64,000 bases of DNA, taken from Chitinophaga pinensis (GTDB taxonomy: Bacteria; Bacteroidota; Bacteroidia; Flavobacteriales_D; Crocinitomicaceae). Positions 54,901 through 63,693 of this stretch are shown in pieces (position 1 is the first letter of the stretch; every line of letters starts with the position of its first letter). A program made the position numbers and the translations under genes. The stretch spans positions 124,001 through 188,000 of the forward strand of contig CAMDNE010000004.1 of NCBI GenBank assembly GCA_945902745.1, given 5' to 3'. The notes beneath the pieces are model-generated. The model was not told where the DNA came from and ran no database searches. It was given only the letters and a program-made list of their open reading frames with translations.

Positions 54901-56121
54901 TTAGTTATTTTGTAATTCTTTAATAAAGTCTTCTGCTATTTTATTGCGATTAAAATGCTCACTTACGTATTTTCTGCCATTCGAGCCCATTTCAAGAATC
55001 CTATTTATATCATTGCTAAATTCGATCATTTTATCAGCTAAATTAACTTCATTTTCAGGTTCAAAAAACAAACCTGCTTCTGCATTATCAATAAAGTGTT
55101 TTTTCGCTTCACCTTCTACGCCGAGCAGTAATGGTTTCTCCATTGCTAAGGCTTCAAAAATTTTAGAGGGAATAGCTCCCTGAAATAAATCCAATTTTCT
55201 TAATGGCACCAAAGCGACATCTACTTCTTTAAGAATGTTAGGCATTTCAGCTTTTGGAACGGGCGGTAAAAAATGAATATTATCAATTTTTAATTCAACT
55301 TTCAGATTTACTAAATCATCCTTTTCTGGACCAGAACCTTGTAATATTATTTGAATTGATTTATTATCTTTCACAAGATTAGCAGCTCTTAATACAGTTT
55401 TTAAACCTTGTGCATGTCCTAATATACCACCGTAAAAAAACAAAATATCATCTTGTTTGAAATTGTATTTTTCGCGGAATCCATTTTTTAAATAGCTAGC
55501 AGGATTATAAAAATCAACATCTACACCATTTGGCAACCAATATACTTTTTTGGAAGGAAAACGTTGTTTAATATTATCAACAATTCCTTGCGTTTGCCCA
55601 GTAATAAACGTAGCTCTATTGTAACATTTCGCTTCTAAATTATAGGCAAATTTTAAAAGCGTTTTATTGTTCACGATATTCAGTTTTTCTGCACTCTCAG
55701 GCCAAAGATCTGACACATTGAAAATTAGTTTAGCATTCAATTTTCTCGAAAGAGCCATCGCAGAATACCCTAGAAATAATGGCGGTGATTCGACTAATAA
55801 AAAGTCATATTCCCCTAATTTTTTACCTCGCCAGTATGAAGTCCAAACAAAACTGAAATAATTTAAAAGCCTAGAAATAATTCCTTTGGATTTAGATACA
55901 TAGATTCTTGAACGAAAGACTTGAATGCCATCAATTATTTCTTCTTTAATCTTTCCATTTTTAAATTCCTCAAAGATTTCCATCTTCGGGTAATTCGGCA
56001 TGGCTGTTAAAACTTCTACTTCAATATCATTTGCTTTTAGTCGCACTGCCAATTCATGCAACCTGTTTTGTGGCGCTCCAATTTCCGGCGGATAATATTG
56101 GGTAAGGAAGAGTATTTTCAT
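54901..56121 (-). CDS. Glycosyltransferase family 4 (WbuB/WcaI-like)
   Basis: 406 residues with a GT-B fold. The N-terminal domain begins ILFLTQYYPPEIGAPQNRLHE, shown here as the YYPPEIGAPQNR motif, and the C-terminal domain has FFYGGILGHAQGL (about 237), NIHFLPPVPKAEMP and the acidic donor motif IFEALAMEKPLLLG with the Glu pair region. It would transfer an amino sugar to the lipid-linked chain. It is the first gene of the minus-strand arm, 24 bases before the aminotransferase, and divergent from legB. Confidence 0.92.
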   Translation of the reverse strand: MKILFLTQYYPPEIGAPQNRLHELAVRLKANDIEVEVLTAMPNYPKMEIFEEFKNGKIKEEIIDGIQVFRSRIYVSKSKGIISRLLNYFSFVWTSYWRGKKLGEYDFLLVESPPLFLGYSAMALSRKLNAKLIFNVSDLWPESAEKLNIVNNKTLLKFAYNLEAKCYNRATFITGQTQGIVDNIKQRFPSKKVYWLPNGVDVDFYNPASYLKNGFREKYNFKQDDILFFYGGILGHAQGLKTVLRAANLVKDNKSIQIILQGSGPEKDDLVNLKVELKIDNIHFLPPVPKAEMPNILKEVDVALVPLRKLDLFQGAIPSKIFEALAMEKPLLLGVEGEAKKHFIDNAEAGLFFEPENEVNLADKMIEFSNDINRILEMGSNGRKYVSEHFNRNKIAEDFIKELQNN

Positions 56122-56217
56122 TTATTTAATTCATTTAAAAAACCTTCTTTTGATAAAAGTCAAAAAGTAAGATTCAGAGGCAAAATTAAACTTTTCTGTG
56201 GATTATTATTTTGTTTG

Positions 56218-56225
56218 TATCTTTG
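56218..56225 (+). promoter_or_regulatory. -7 box of the legionaminate operon promoter
   Basis: TATCTTTG, a perfect TAnnTTTG. The predicted transcription start is near 56230, which makes the ATGs at 56198 (frame start) and 56228 unlikely and favours 56234 or 56243 for legB. The -33 region is only TTTTC. Confidence 0.5.
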
Positions 56226-56242
56226 AAATGAAAATGAATAAA

Positions 56243-57241
56243 ATGCGATTAAAAGGTAAAAAAGTATTGGTTACTGGAGCAGATGGCTTTATCGGTTCCC
56301 ATTTAGTTGAAAGTTTAATAAATGAAGGAGCGATTGTTAGAGCATTTTGCTACTATAACTCCTTCAATAGTTGGGGATGGATCGATTCTTTCCCTAAAGA
56401 TTTGCAACAAAAATTGGAAATATTTACGGGTGATGTGCGCGACCCAAATGGTGTTCGAGAAGCGATGAAAGACATTGATATTGTTTATCATCTTGCAGCA
56501 TTAATTGCTATCCCATACTCCTATCATTCTCCTGATGCATATGTTGACACGAATGTAAAAGGGACTTTAAATATTATTCAAGCTGCTAGAGATCTTGGCT
56601 GTGAAAGAGTTATTGTCACTTCAACAAGTGAAGTTTATGGAACTGCACAATACGTTCCAATTGATGAAAATCATCCACGTCAAGGTCAGTCGCCTTATTC
56701 TGCAACAAAAATAGGTGCAGATAGTATTGCAGAATCTTTTTATAAAAGTTTTGATTTACCATTAACAATTGTGCGCCCTTTTAATACGTATGGCCCTCGT
56801 CAATCAGCTAGAGCAATTATCCCTACAATAATTTCGCAGTTATTAAATAATATGGATGAAATTCATTTAGGTGATTTAACTCCGACACGTGATTTAGTCT
56901 ATGTTAAAGATACAGCTCAAGGTTTTGTTGAAGTTTCTTTATGTGATAGCTTGATAGGTCATGATGTTAATATTGCCACAAAAAATGAAATTTCAATTGG
57001 TGATTTGGCAAATGAGCTCATTCAACAAATCAATCCAAATGCAAAAATAATTCAAGAATCTGAACGTATGCGTCCTGAAAAATCTGAAGTATTTAGACTT
57101 TTTGGTGATAATAGCAAATTGATTTCACATACAAATTGGAATCCAACTCACAATCTATCTCAAGGATTAGAAAAGACAATTGAATGGTTTAGAAATCCGG
57201 AAAATTTGAAAAATTATAAAGCCGATATTTACAATATATAA
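56243..57241 (+). CDS. legB: GDP-N-acetylglucosamine 4,6-dehydratase (LegB)
   Basis: 332 residues, extended short-chain dehydrogenase fold. NAD motif VTGADGFIGSHLVE (about 9-22), FCYYNSFNSWGW, catalytic STSEVYG and YSATK, and RPFNTYGPRQSARAIIPTII. These stretches run very close to Campylobacter jejuni LegB (Cj1319) as I remember it. It makes GDP-4-keto-6-deoxy-GlcNAc, the first committed step to legionaminic acid. ATG 56243 is chosen because of the promoter box and because the family starts at KGKKVLVTGA. The stop overlaps the legC start (TAATG). Confidence 0.92.
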   Translation: MRLKGKKVLVTGADGFIGSHLVESLINEGAIVRAFCYYNSFNSWGWIDSFPKDLQQKLEIFTGDVRDPNGVREAMKDIDIVYHLAALIAIPYSYHSPDAYVDTNVKGTLNIIQAARDLGCERVIVTSTSEVYGTAQYVPIDENHPRQGQSPYSATKIGADSIAESFYKSFDLPLTIVRPFNTYGPRQSARAIIPTIISQLLNNMDEIHLGDLTPTRDLVYVKDTAQGFVEVSLCDSLIGHDVNIATKNEISIGDLANELIQQINPNAKIIQESERMRPEKSEVFRLFGDNSKLISHTNWNPTHNLSQGLEKTIEWFRNPENLKNYKADIYNI

Positions 57242-58389
57242 TGCAAGATAACTTTCCAAATATTGTTTCTAAAATCAGAGAATTGTATGGAGAAGGATTT
57301 ATTCCTTTGCATGCACCTTATTTTGGGGGGAATGAGAAAAAATATTTAGCTGATTGCATTGATTCCACTTTCGTTTCTTCTGTAGGTCAATATGTGAATT
57401 TGTTTGAACAAAAACTAGCTGAATTCACTGGTGCAAAGTATGCCATCGCGACGGTTAATGGAACTTCTGCATTACATGTTTCTCTCATCTTGGCTGGAGT
57501 TGAAGCAAATGATGAAGTTTTGACGCAAGCTTTGACTTTTGTTGCTACTTCAAATGCCATTTCATATATCGGGGCTTCTCCTGTTTTCATAGATGTAGAT
57601 AGAGACACCATGGGTCTTTCACCCGAAAAATTGGAGAATTTTTTTAAAAATGAAACTGTCATGAACACCGATGGGTTTTGTTATAATAAATCAACCGGTA
57701 AAAGAATAAAAGCGTGTGTTCCAATGCATACTTTTGGTATTCCATTAAGAATTTCGGAAGTTGTTTCTATTTGCAAAAAACATAATATCATTGTTGTTGA
57801 AGATACAGCAGAATCATTAGGCAGTTATGTGAATAATATCCATACTGGCAATTTTGGTCAATTGGCTGCATTTAGTTTTAATGGAAACAAAACCATTACT
57901 TGTGGCGGTGGCGGTGCAATAATCACTAATGATGAAACGCTAGCCAAAAGAGCTAAACATTTAACGACAACTGCGAAATCACCTCATCCTTTCGAATTCT
58001 TTCACGATGAAATTGGTTTCAATTACCGAATGCCCAATTTAAACGCAGCTGTTGCATGTGCACAATTAGAACAATTAGAGCGATTCTTGAAAAACAAAAG
58101 AATAACTGCAGAAAAATACAGTACATTCTTTAAAGAAATAGGCGTTGATTTTGTAAATGAAATTACAAATACAAAGGCAAACTATTGGTTAAACGCAATT
58201 ATATTAAAGAATAAGGAAGAACGCGATTCATTTATTTCATATACCAATGAGCATGAAATTATGACTCGTCCGATTTGGACATTAATGAATCGATTACCAG
58301 CATTTAAAAATGCGCAGACAGATGATTTAACAAATTCATATTGGTTAGAAGAAAGAGTTGTGAACATTCCAAGTAGTTATAGACAATAA
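57241..58389 (+). CDS. legC: Legionaminate-pathway aminotransferase (LegC)
   Basis: 382 residues, DegT-type PLP enzyme. IPLHAPYFGGNEKKYL with ADCIDSTFVSSVGQYV mirrors the LegC opening. VVEDTAESLGSY (about 184-195) and FSFNGNKTITCGGGG, with Lys 217 as Schiff-base residue, are the active-site motifs. It aminates C4 of the LegB product. Position directly after legB, with overlapping stop/start, repeats the Campylobacter order. Confidence 0.92.
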   Translation: MQDNFPNIVSKIRELYGEGFIPLHAPYFGGNEKKYLADCIDSTFVSSVGQYVNLFEQKLAEFTGAKYAIATVNGTSALHVSLILAGVEANDEVLTQALTFVATSNAISYIGASPVFIDVDRDTMGLSPEKLENFFKNETVMNTDGFCYNKSTGKRIKACVPMHTFGIPLRISEVVSICKKHNIIVVEDTAESLGSYVNNIHTGNFGQLAAFSFNGNKTITCGGGGAIITNDETLAKRAKHLTTTAKSPHPFEFFHDEIGFNYRMPNLNAAVACAQLEQLERFLKNKRITAEKYSTFFKEIGVDFVNEITNTKANYWLNAIILKNKEERDSFISYTNEHEIMTRPIWTLMNRLPAFKNAQTDDLTNSYWLEERVVNIPSSYRQ

Positions 58390-58395
58390 AATTAT

Positions 58396-59418
58396 ATGTT
58401 TTCAGAGAGAGTTTATATTATTGCAGAGGCGGGTGTTAACCATAACGGAGATATTCGTTTGGCAAAAGAACTGATCGATGCGGGTAAAGAAGCAGGAGTT
58501 GATTGTGTGAAATTTCAAACTTGGATAACAGAAGAACTTATCACCAAAGATGCTCCAAAAGCGGAATATCAGCTGAAAAATGATGGTGAGGGAACTCAAT
58601 TTGACATGCTCAAAAAGCTTGAGTTATCATTCGATGATTTCCGTGAGTTGAAAAAATATTCAGAGCAGCAAGGAATCGATTTTCTTTCAACACCAGACGA
58701 AAAGAAAAGTCTTGATTTCTTAGTTGATGAACTTCAGATAAAATTAATAAAAGTTGGTTCAGGAGAAATTAGAAATCTACTTTACCTCAAACAAATTGGT
58801 CAAAAAAAATTACCCGTTATTTTATCAACGGGTATGTCAAACATGGCTGATGTTGAGCTTGCCTATAATACGTTACTTGAAAATGGCGCTCCAACTGTAG
58901 CATTATTACATTGCACTTCTGAATATCCAGCACCATTCGAAACAGTCAATCTGAATGCAATGAATACCATGAAAGAAGTGTTCAAAACAAAAGTTGGTTA
59001 CTCGGATCATACCGTAGGAATTGAAATATCAATAGCTGCAGTAGCAATGGGAGCAAAAATCATTGAAAAACATTTCACGCTTGATAAAACTATGGACGGT
59101 CCAGATCATAAAGCTTCCTTGGACCCAACTGAACTAAAGAATTTGGTTAAATCCATCCGAAATGTTTCAAATGCTTTGGGAGATGGAATAAAGAGAATAC
59201 AACCAATTGAAAAAGAGACATTAAAAGTTGTTGGAAAAGGAATTTACACAAATCAGGATCTAACGGCAGGGACAATACTTACAGAGGATATGCTCGTTGG
59301 CAAGAGACCTTGTACCGGACTAGGAATGGAGAATTATTCCATCATTATTGGTAAAAAGATTAATCAGTCCATATCAAAAGGAAAAGCAATTGATCTAAAT
59401 TTAATAGATTTTGAATAA
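58396..59418 (+). CDS. legI: N,N'-diacetyllegionaminate synthase (LegI, NeuB family)
   Basis: 340 residues. TIM-barrel part: YIIAEAGVNHNGDIRLAKELIDAG (cut to AEAGVNHNGD), VKFQTWITEELI, KVGSGEI, ILSTGMSNM and YSDHTVGIEI with the conserved metal-binding His. A C-terminal SAF/antifreeze-like domain (about 280-340: GKGIYTNQDLTAGTILTEDML) completes it. It condenses a 2,4-diacetamido-trideoxymannose with PEP. NeuB (sialic acid) and PseI are close relatives; the legB/legC context supports LegI. Confidence 0.92.
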   Translation: MFSERVYIIAEAGVNHNGDIRLAKELIDAGKEAGVDCVKFQTWITEELITKDAPKAEYQLKNDGEGTQFDMLKKLELSFDDFRELKKYSEQQGIDFLSTPDEKKSLDFLVDELQIKLIKVGSGEIRNLLYLKQIGQKKLPVILSTGMSNMADVELAYNTLLENGAPTVALLHCTSEYPAPFETVNLNAMNTMKEVFKTKVGYSDHTVGIEISIAAVAMGAKIIEKHFTLDKTMDGPDHKASLDPTELKNLVKSIRNVSNALGDGIKRIQPIEKETLKVVGKGIYTNQDLTAGTILTEDMLVGKRPCTGLGMENYSIIIGKKINQSISKGKAIDLNLIDFE

Positions 59419-60576
59419 ATGAGTAATCCTAAGGTAATTGCGCTATTCACTTCTGCAAGATCAGAATATGGTCTGTTAAAACCTTTAATTGAAAGGCTTA
59501 TTCTTTCCAAGAAATTTATTGTCAAGCTTTTAGTAGGAGGTGCACATTTACTCGAAGAACAAGGGTTTACTATTAACGAGATTATTGAAGATGGTTTTGC
59601 TATCGATCATCAATTCCCTTATGCTAGTTCGGACAATTCTAGAGAGAATATAATTCGATCAAATGGGTTACTTCAACTTCAATTGGCTGATTATTTTGCT
59701 CAAAATAAAATTGATCTTTTAATTGTATTAGGAGATCGCTCTGAGTTAATTCCAGTGGTTTCTTCTTCGATGTTATTAGAAATTCCAATAGCCCATATTT
59801 CTGGTGGAGAAGTTACAGAAGGCTCAACTGACAATCAAGTGAGACACGCTGTTACAAAGATGAGTCATATTCATTTTCCAGCAACGGAGACTTACAAAAG
59901 CAATATACTGCGAATGGGAGAAGAGGAATGGCGAATTTGCGTTTCTGGAGAACCAGGATTGGATAGTATTTTAACGATGGATTTCCCTTCTAAAGAAGAT
60001 TTATACAGTTCGTTAAAATTAAGCACTGCGAAAACAACAATTCTAGCGACACTTCATCCTGAAACAATAGAAAACGAAATAACAGCTGACTTCATTCAAA
60101 ATTTGATTAAAGGAATTCTTCAAAACAAGGATACGCAGCTTTTATTTACTGCCTCAAATTTAGATCATGGTGGAGCAATTATCAACGAGGTAATAGAAAA
60201 ATTAAGTTTAGAAAATGAAAACTTAATCTTCGTAAAAAGCTTAGGTAAATTGCGCTATTATTCTATGTTGAAATATGCTGATATATTAATTGGTAATTCA
60301 TCAAGCGGATTGGTTGAAGCCCAAAGTTTTAATTTACCAGTTCTTAATATAGGAAAACGGCAAAATGGAAGACTTCGAAATTTGAATGTAATAGATGTTT
60401 CTGCTGATTTATCAGAGATACTGACTTCAATAAAAAAAGCAGAATCCCCTGAGTTCAAAAACAATTTTTACAGCGAGAAAAATATTTATGGTGATGGTAA
60501 TGCTTGCGAAAAAATCGTAACATATCTTGAATCCGTCAATTTTGAAAAATTGAATTTTAAAAAATCAACGTTTTAA
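59419..60576 (+). CDS. legG: Hydrolysing sugar-nucleotide 2-epimerase (LegG, NeuC family)
   Basis: 385 residues in the UDP-GlcNAc 2-epimerase GT-B fold: FTSARSEYGLLKPLIERL, LLVGGAHL, VLGDRSELIPVV, HISGGEVTEGSTDNQVRHAVTKMSH (quoted as HISGGEVTEGS), ATLHPET and IGNSSSGLVEA. It would release 2-acetamido-sugar with inverted C2 from GDP-bacillosamine for LegI. It starts right after the legI stop and its own stop overlaps the next start. Confidence 0.92.
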   Translation: MSNPKVIALFTSARSEYGLLKPLIERLILSKKFIVKLLVGGAHLLEEQGFTINEIIEDGFAIDHQFPYASSDNSRENIIRSNGLLQLQLADYFAQNKIDLLIVLGDRSELIPVVSSSMLLEIPIAHISGGEVTEGSTDNQVRHAVTKMSHIHFPATETYKSNILRMGEEEWRICVSGEPGLDSILTMDFPSKEDLYSSLKLSTAKTTILATLHPETIENEITADFIQNLIKGILQNKDTQLLFTASNLDHGGAIINEVIEKLSLENENLIFVKSLGKLRYYSMLKYADILIGNSSSGLVEAQSFNLPVLNIGKRQNGRLRNLNVIDVSADLSEILTSIKKAESPEFKNNFYSEKNIYGDGNACEKIVTYLESVNFEKLNFKKSTF

Positions 60577-61592
60577 TGACTTTGGAAAAACCAATTGGTG
60601 GTAACTTTTCGTTAACTGATTCTGATGCTTTTATTCGTTCAAAAAGCAATGATTCATTTCGAGATTTTTTTCCAGAGAAGATAAATGAAAGGCACTTATT
60701 GCACTTCGAAACAGGCACTGACTCTCTTGCTTTTATTATCTTAGATATTTTTAAAAAAAACGGAAACATTCCTGTATTTTTCCCAAATCATTATTGTGGT
60801 GACACAATCGAACGATTGAAATTAAAAGTACAAGATTTAAAGATTCATTTTTATTCTGACTTAACCGAACTCCAATTATCTTCTTCACAAATTATTATTT
60901 GGAATCATTTCAATAAATATTGTGCAGTTCCTGAAAATATAATTCAACAAAAAAATAGTATTTGCATTGAGGACTTCGTTCATGTACCCTTGGATATGAA
61001 TAAAACCAAAGGGCAATACGCGTTCAATAGTCTTCGGAAATTTTGCAACTTGGAATTATCCTTAGCATATGGGGATTTTTCTGTTACAAAAACAATAGAA
61101 AAAGATGCGACTTCAAATTATTATTCCCAAAAAAAAATAGCTGAAGTTGAAAAAGCGAATTGGCAGAGTTCACCCGAAAAAGTAGTGGAAGAATCCTTTT
61201 TAGAACATTTCAAACTTGCTGAAAAAGAACTGCATAATGAGGATATTCAAAGTGCTAACACTATTGAAACAGAAAAATTAAACTACTATCAATTCGAGAA
61301 AATATTAGATATTCGTCGATTAAATTATGCCTATTTGAAGAAAGAATTAGCATCAATTGATACAATCCAAATAATTGAAGGTGAATATATGTTCCTCATG
61401 ATTCAAATTCAGAATAGAGATGCTTTGCGCAAAGAATTATTCGATAACGCTATTTTCCCACCAATTCATTGGTTAGACTCTCGCAACGATGAGTTATCAA
61501 AAACACTTCTTTCATTGCCAATAGATCAGCGATATAATGAGAATGATCTAAAAAGAATAGTCACAGTAATCAAAAGTTTCTATGGCAATTAA
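60576..61592 (+). CDS. PLP-dependent aminotransferase-fold protein, divergent
   Basis: 338 residues. It has parts of the type I PLP fold: LHFETGTDSLAFII (about 41-54) for the GTxAL phosphate-binding start, PVFFPNHYCGDT, CIEDFVHVPLD (about 130) where Asp would hold the ring nitrogen, and FNSLRKFCNLELS where K155 is the candidate Schiff-base Lys. The Gly-rich loop after the Lys in normal sugar aminotransferases is missing. I do not recognise its substrate. It lies inside the legionaminate operon, overlapping legG by one base and the acyltransferase by 11 bases, so it probably modifies the same sugar or its donor. Confidence 0.65.
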   Translation: MTLEKPIGGNFSLTDSDAFIRSKSNDSFRDFFPEKINERHLLHFETGTDSLAFIILDIFKKNGNIPVFFPNHYCGDTIERLKLKVQDLKIHFYSDLTELQLSSSQIIIWNHFNKYCAVPENIIQQKNSICIEDFVHVPLDMNKTKGQYAFNSLRKFCNLELSLAYGDFSVTKTIEKDATSNYYSQKKIAEVEKANWQSSPEKVVEESFLEHFKLAEKELHNEDIQSANTIETEKLNYYQFEKILDIRRLNYAYLKKELASIDTIQIIEGEYMFLMIQIQNRDALRKELFDNAIFPPIHWLDSRNDELSKTLLSLPIDQRYNENDLKRIVTVIKSFYGN

Positions 61593-62634
61593 GGTATACA
61601 ATAAGGATAATCAAAAAGAATTAAAAGCTGACTTTTTAAAAGAATTAGCAGGTTTGGACATTTATTTTCAACCAGACTATTTAAATTGTGATGCATTAAT
61701 GCAAAATGGAGAATGGGAACTTTTTACCGTTCGTGATGGAAATTCAATTTTCATTTATCCATATATCCTTCTTGTAATTCCTGATCATCCTGCTTATTTT
61801 GATATCACATCGCCTTACGGTTATGCTGGTCCATTTTGCAATGATTCAAATCTATTCACGAAAGCAGAAGAGGCCTTTTTATCTTATGTTCAGAACAAAA
61901 ACATCGTAACTGAATTTGTTCGATATCATTATTTATATCATTTTCAGGAAAAAAGTCGCTTTCAACAAAATATACAGAATTTAGAAAATAGAACTGTAGT
62001 AGTTTTAAATTGTGAGCAAGATTATAACCATATATGGCAAAATGAATTTTCAGGAACCAATAGAAATTTGGTCAGAAAAATGGACAATGAAGGTTATGAA
62101 ATAATCACAGAAACATTTGCAAAAAAAGACATCCCTTCCTTCATGGAAATGTATGCTGCAACGATGACTAATTCTGAAGCAGACAGCTTTTATTATTTCT
62201 CAATTGACTTTTATAATCAACTTATTGATAATCTCGGTGAGCAATTGATTTGTACAAAAACGATGAAAGATGGAATCATCTATGGAATAGCGTTATTTTT
62301 TCATAGTGATCACATATTGACTTATTATTTATCCGCTCGCAATTTAAATTACACCAAAGTTCCATCAACAAATTTCATTATATCAAAAATGAGTTTGTGG
62401 GCAACAATGAACAATGTCAAGGCATTTAATTTAGGTGGTGGTCTTAGTATGAATCCTGATGATCGATTGTTTAAATTTAAGACCAATTTTTCTAAAAACA
62501 CAATGCCATTTTATATCGGAAAACGAGTACATTTGAAAGAAATTTACGAGAACATTAAAAAAGAATGGATTGTGAAAAATGGTATTGAAGAATTTGATAA
62601 AGTCCGAAATGTACTCCAATTCTATCGCCTTTAA
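61582..62634 (+). CDS. FemAB/GNAT-type acyltransferase, candidate sugar N-acyltransferase
   Basis: 350 residues with a double-GNAT layout as in the Acetyltransf_6/FemAB-like families: FITSPYGYAGPF-type DITSPYGYAGPF (about 66-77), EFSGTNRNLVRKMDNEGYEI (about 153-172) and LTYYLSARNLNYTKVPSTNF, FNLGGGLSMNPDDRLFKFK near the end. Quoted pieces match that pattern. Such enzymes transfer acyl or aminoacyl groups to amines. It might replace the missing LegH in acetylating the C4 amino group, or add a different acyl group at N5 or N7; both are inference. It overlaps the PLP-fold gene by 11 bases. Confidence 0.75.
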   Translation: MAIKVYNKDNQKELKADFLKELAGLDIYFQPDYLNCDALMQNGEWELFTVRDGNSIFIYPYILLVIPDHPAYFDITSPYGYAGPFCNDSNLFTKAEEAFLSYVQNKNIVTEFVRYHYLYHFQEKSRFQQNIQNLENRTVVVLNCEQDYNHIWQNEFSGTNRNLVRKMDNEGYEIITETFAKKDIPSFMEMYAATMTNSEADSFYYFSIDFYNQLIDNLGEQLICTKTMKDGIIYGIALFFHSDHILTYYLSARNLNYTKVPSTNFIISKMSLWATMNNVKAFNLGGGLSMNPDDRLFKFKTNFSKNTMPFYIGKRVHLKEIYENIKKEWIVKNGIEEFDKVRNVLQFYRL

Positions 62635-62646
62635 CCTCTAAAATAA

Positions 62647-63693
62647 ATGATAGATAAAAATCAATATTGTTTAACCTTAAAGCATACGATTAAAGATGCT
62701 TTAACACTATTAAACGAGGTAGAAAACGGTTGGACTGTTTTTATAATAGACGATGCTGAAAAATTAGTTGGTGTTGTAACAGATGGTGATATAAGACGTG
62801 GTTTATTGAATGATTTCAGTTTGACCGATTCAGTTGAGCCCATAATGAAAAGGGATTTTAAATATGTTCAAAGAGGTCAATTAAACACGAATCTAATTAA
62901 TGAATATCGTTTAAAAGGAATAAAAATGCTTCCTTTTTTGGATGCTGAATTTAAAATAGAACGACTTCTTGATTTAACCACATTACGTTCGATAATTCCG
63001 GTTGATGCATTGATTATGGCAGGAGGACGAGGTGAACGTTTGCGTCCATTAACCGATGACAATCCAAAACCAATGCTTTTAGTTGGAGATAAACCGATTT
63101 TAGAGCATAATATTGATCGCCTTATTTTATTTGGTATTGAACAGATTACGATATCAATCAAGTATAAAGGAGATATTATTCGAAACCATTTTATGGATGG
63201 TACAGATAAAGGAATTAATATAAATTATATTGAGGAAAAAGATGCGCTAGGAACGATTGGTGCCTTAAGTTTGATTGAAGATTTCACCAACGATACGGTT
63301 CTCATTATGAATTCTGATTTGTTGACTAATATTGATTTTGAAGACTTCTACACTGATTTCATTTCCAAAAATGCGGATATGTCTGTCGCCAGTATTCCAT
63401 ACAAAGTAGACATACCATACGGTGTTTTAGAAACGGAAGGTGATCATATTATTTCATTAAAAGAAAAACCTAGTTATACCTATTTCTCAAATGCAGGAAT
63501 ATATTTAATTCGAAAAGAATTGTTAAGCCTTATTCCTTATAACAGTCATTATAATGCAACTGACTTAATGACGAAAATTATTGAAACAGAAGGAAAGTTA
63601 ATCACTTATCCAATCCTTCAATATTGGTTGGACATAGGGAAACATGAAGATTATAAAAAAGCACAAGAAGACATAAAACATATAAATTTCTAA
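62647..63693 (+). CDS. ptmE: CBS-domain nucleotidyltransferase (PtmE, glucosamine-1-P guanylyltransferase)
   Basis: 348 residues. Two CBS motifs occupy about 1-115 (WTVFIIDDAEKLVGVVTDGD, then IRRGLLND), and the nucleotidyltransferase domain follows: IMAGGRGERLRPLTDDNPKPML (quoted as MAGGRGERLRPLT; about 124-136), LEHNIDRLILFGI, MNSDLLTNIDF. Same domain order as Campylobacter PtmE (Cj1329), which makes GDP-GlcN for the legionaminate route. CBS domains suggest control by an adenosyl ligand. It ends in TAATG, overlapping legF. Confidence 0.9.
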   Translation: MIDKNQYCLTLKHTIKDALTLLNEVENGWTVFIIDDAEKLVGVVTDGDIRRGLLNDFSLTDSVEPIMKRDFKYVQRGQLNTNLINEYRLKGIKMLPFLDAEFKIERLLDLTTLRSIIPVDALIMAGGRGERLRPLTDDNPKPMLLVGDKPILEHNIDRLILFGIEQITISIKYKGDIIRNHFMDGTDKGININYIEEKDALGTIGALSLIEDFTNDTVLIMNSDLLTNIDFEDFYTDFISKNADMSVASIPYKVDIPYGVLETEGDHIISLKEKPSYTYFSNAGIYLIRKELLSLIPYNSHYNATDLMTKIIETEGKLITYPILQYWLDIGKHEDYKKAQEDIKHINF

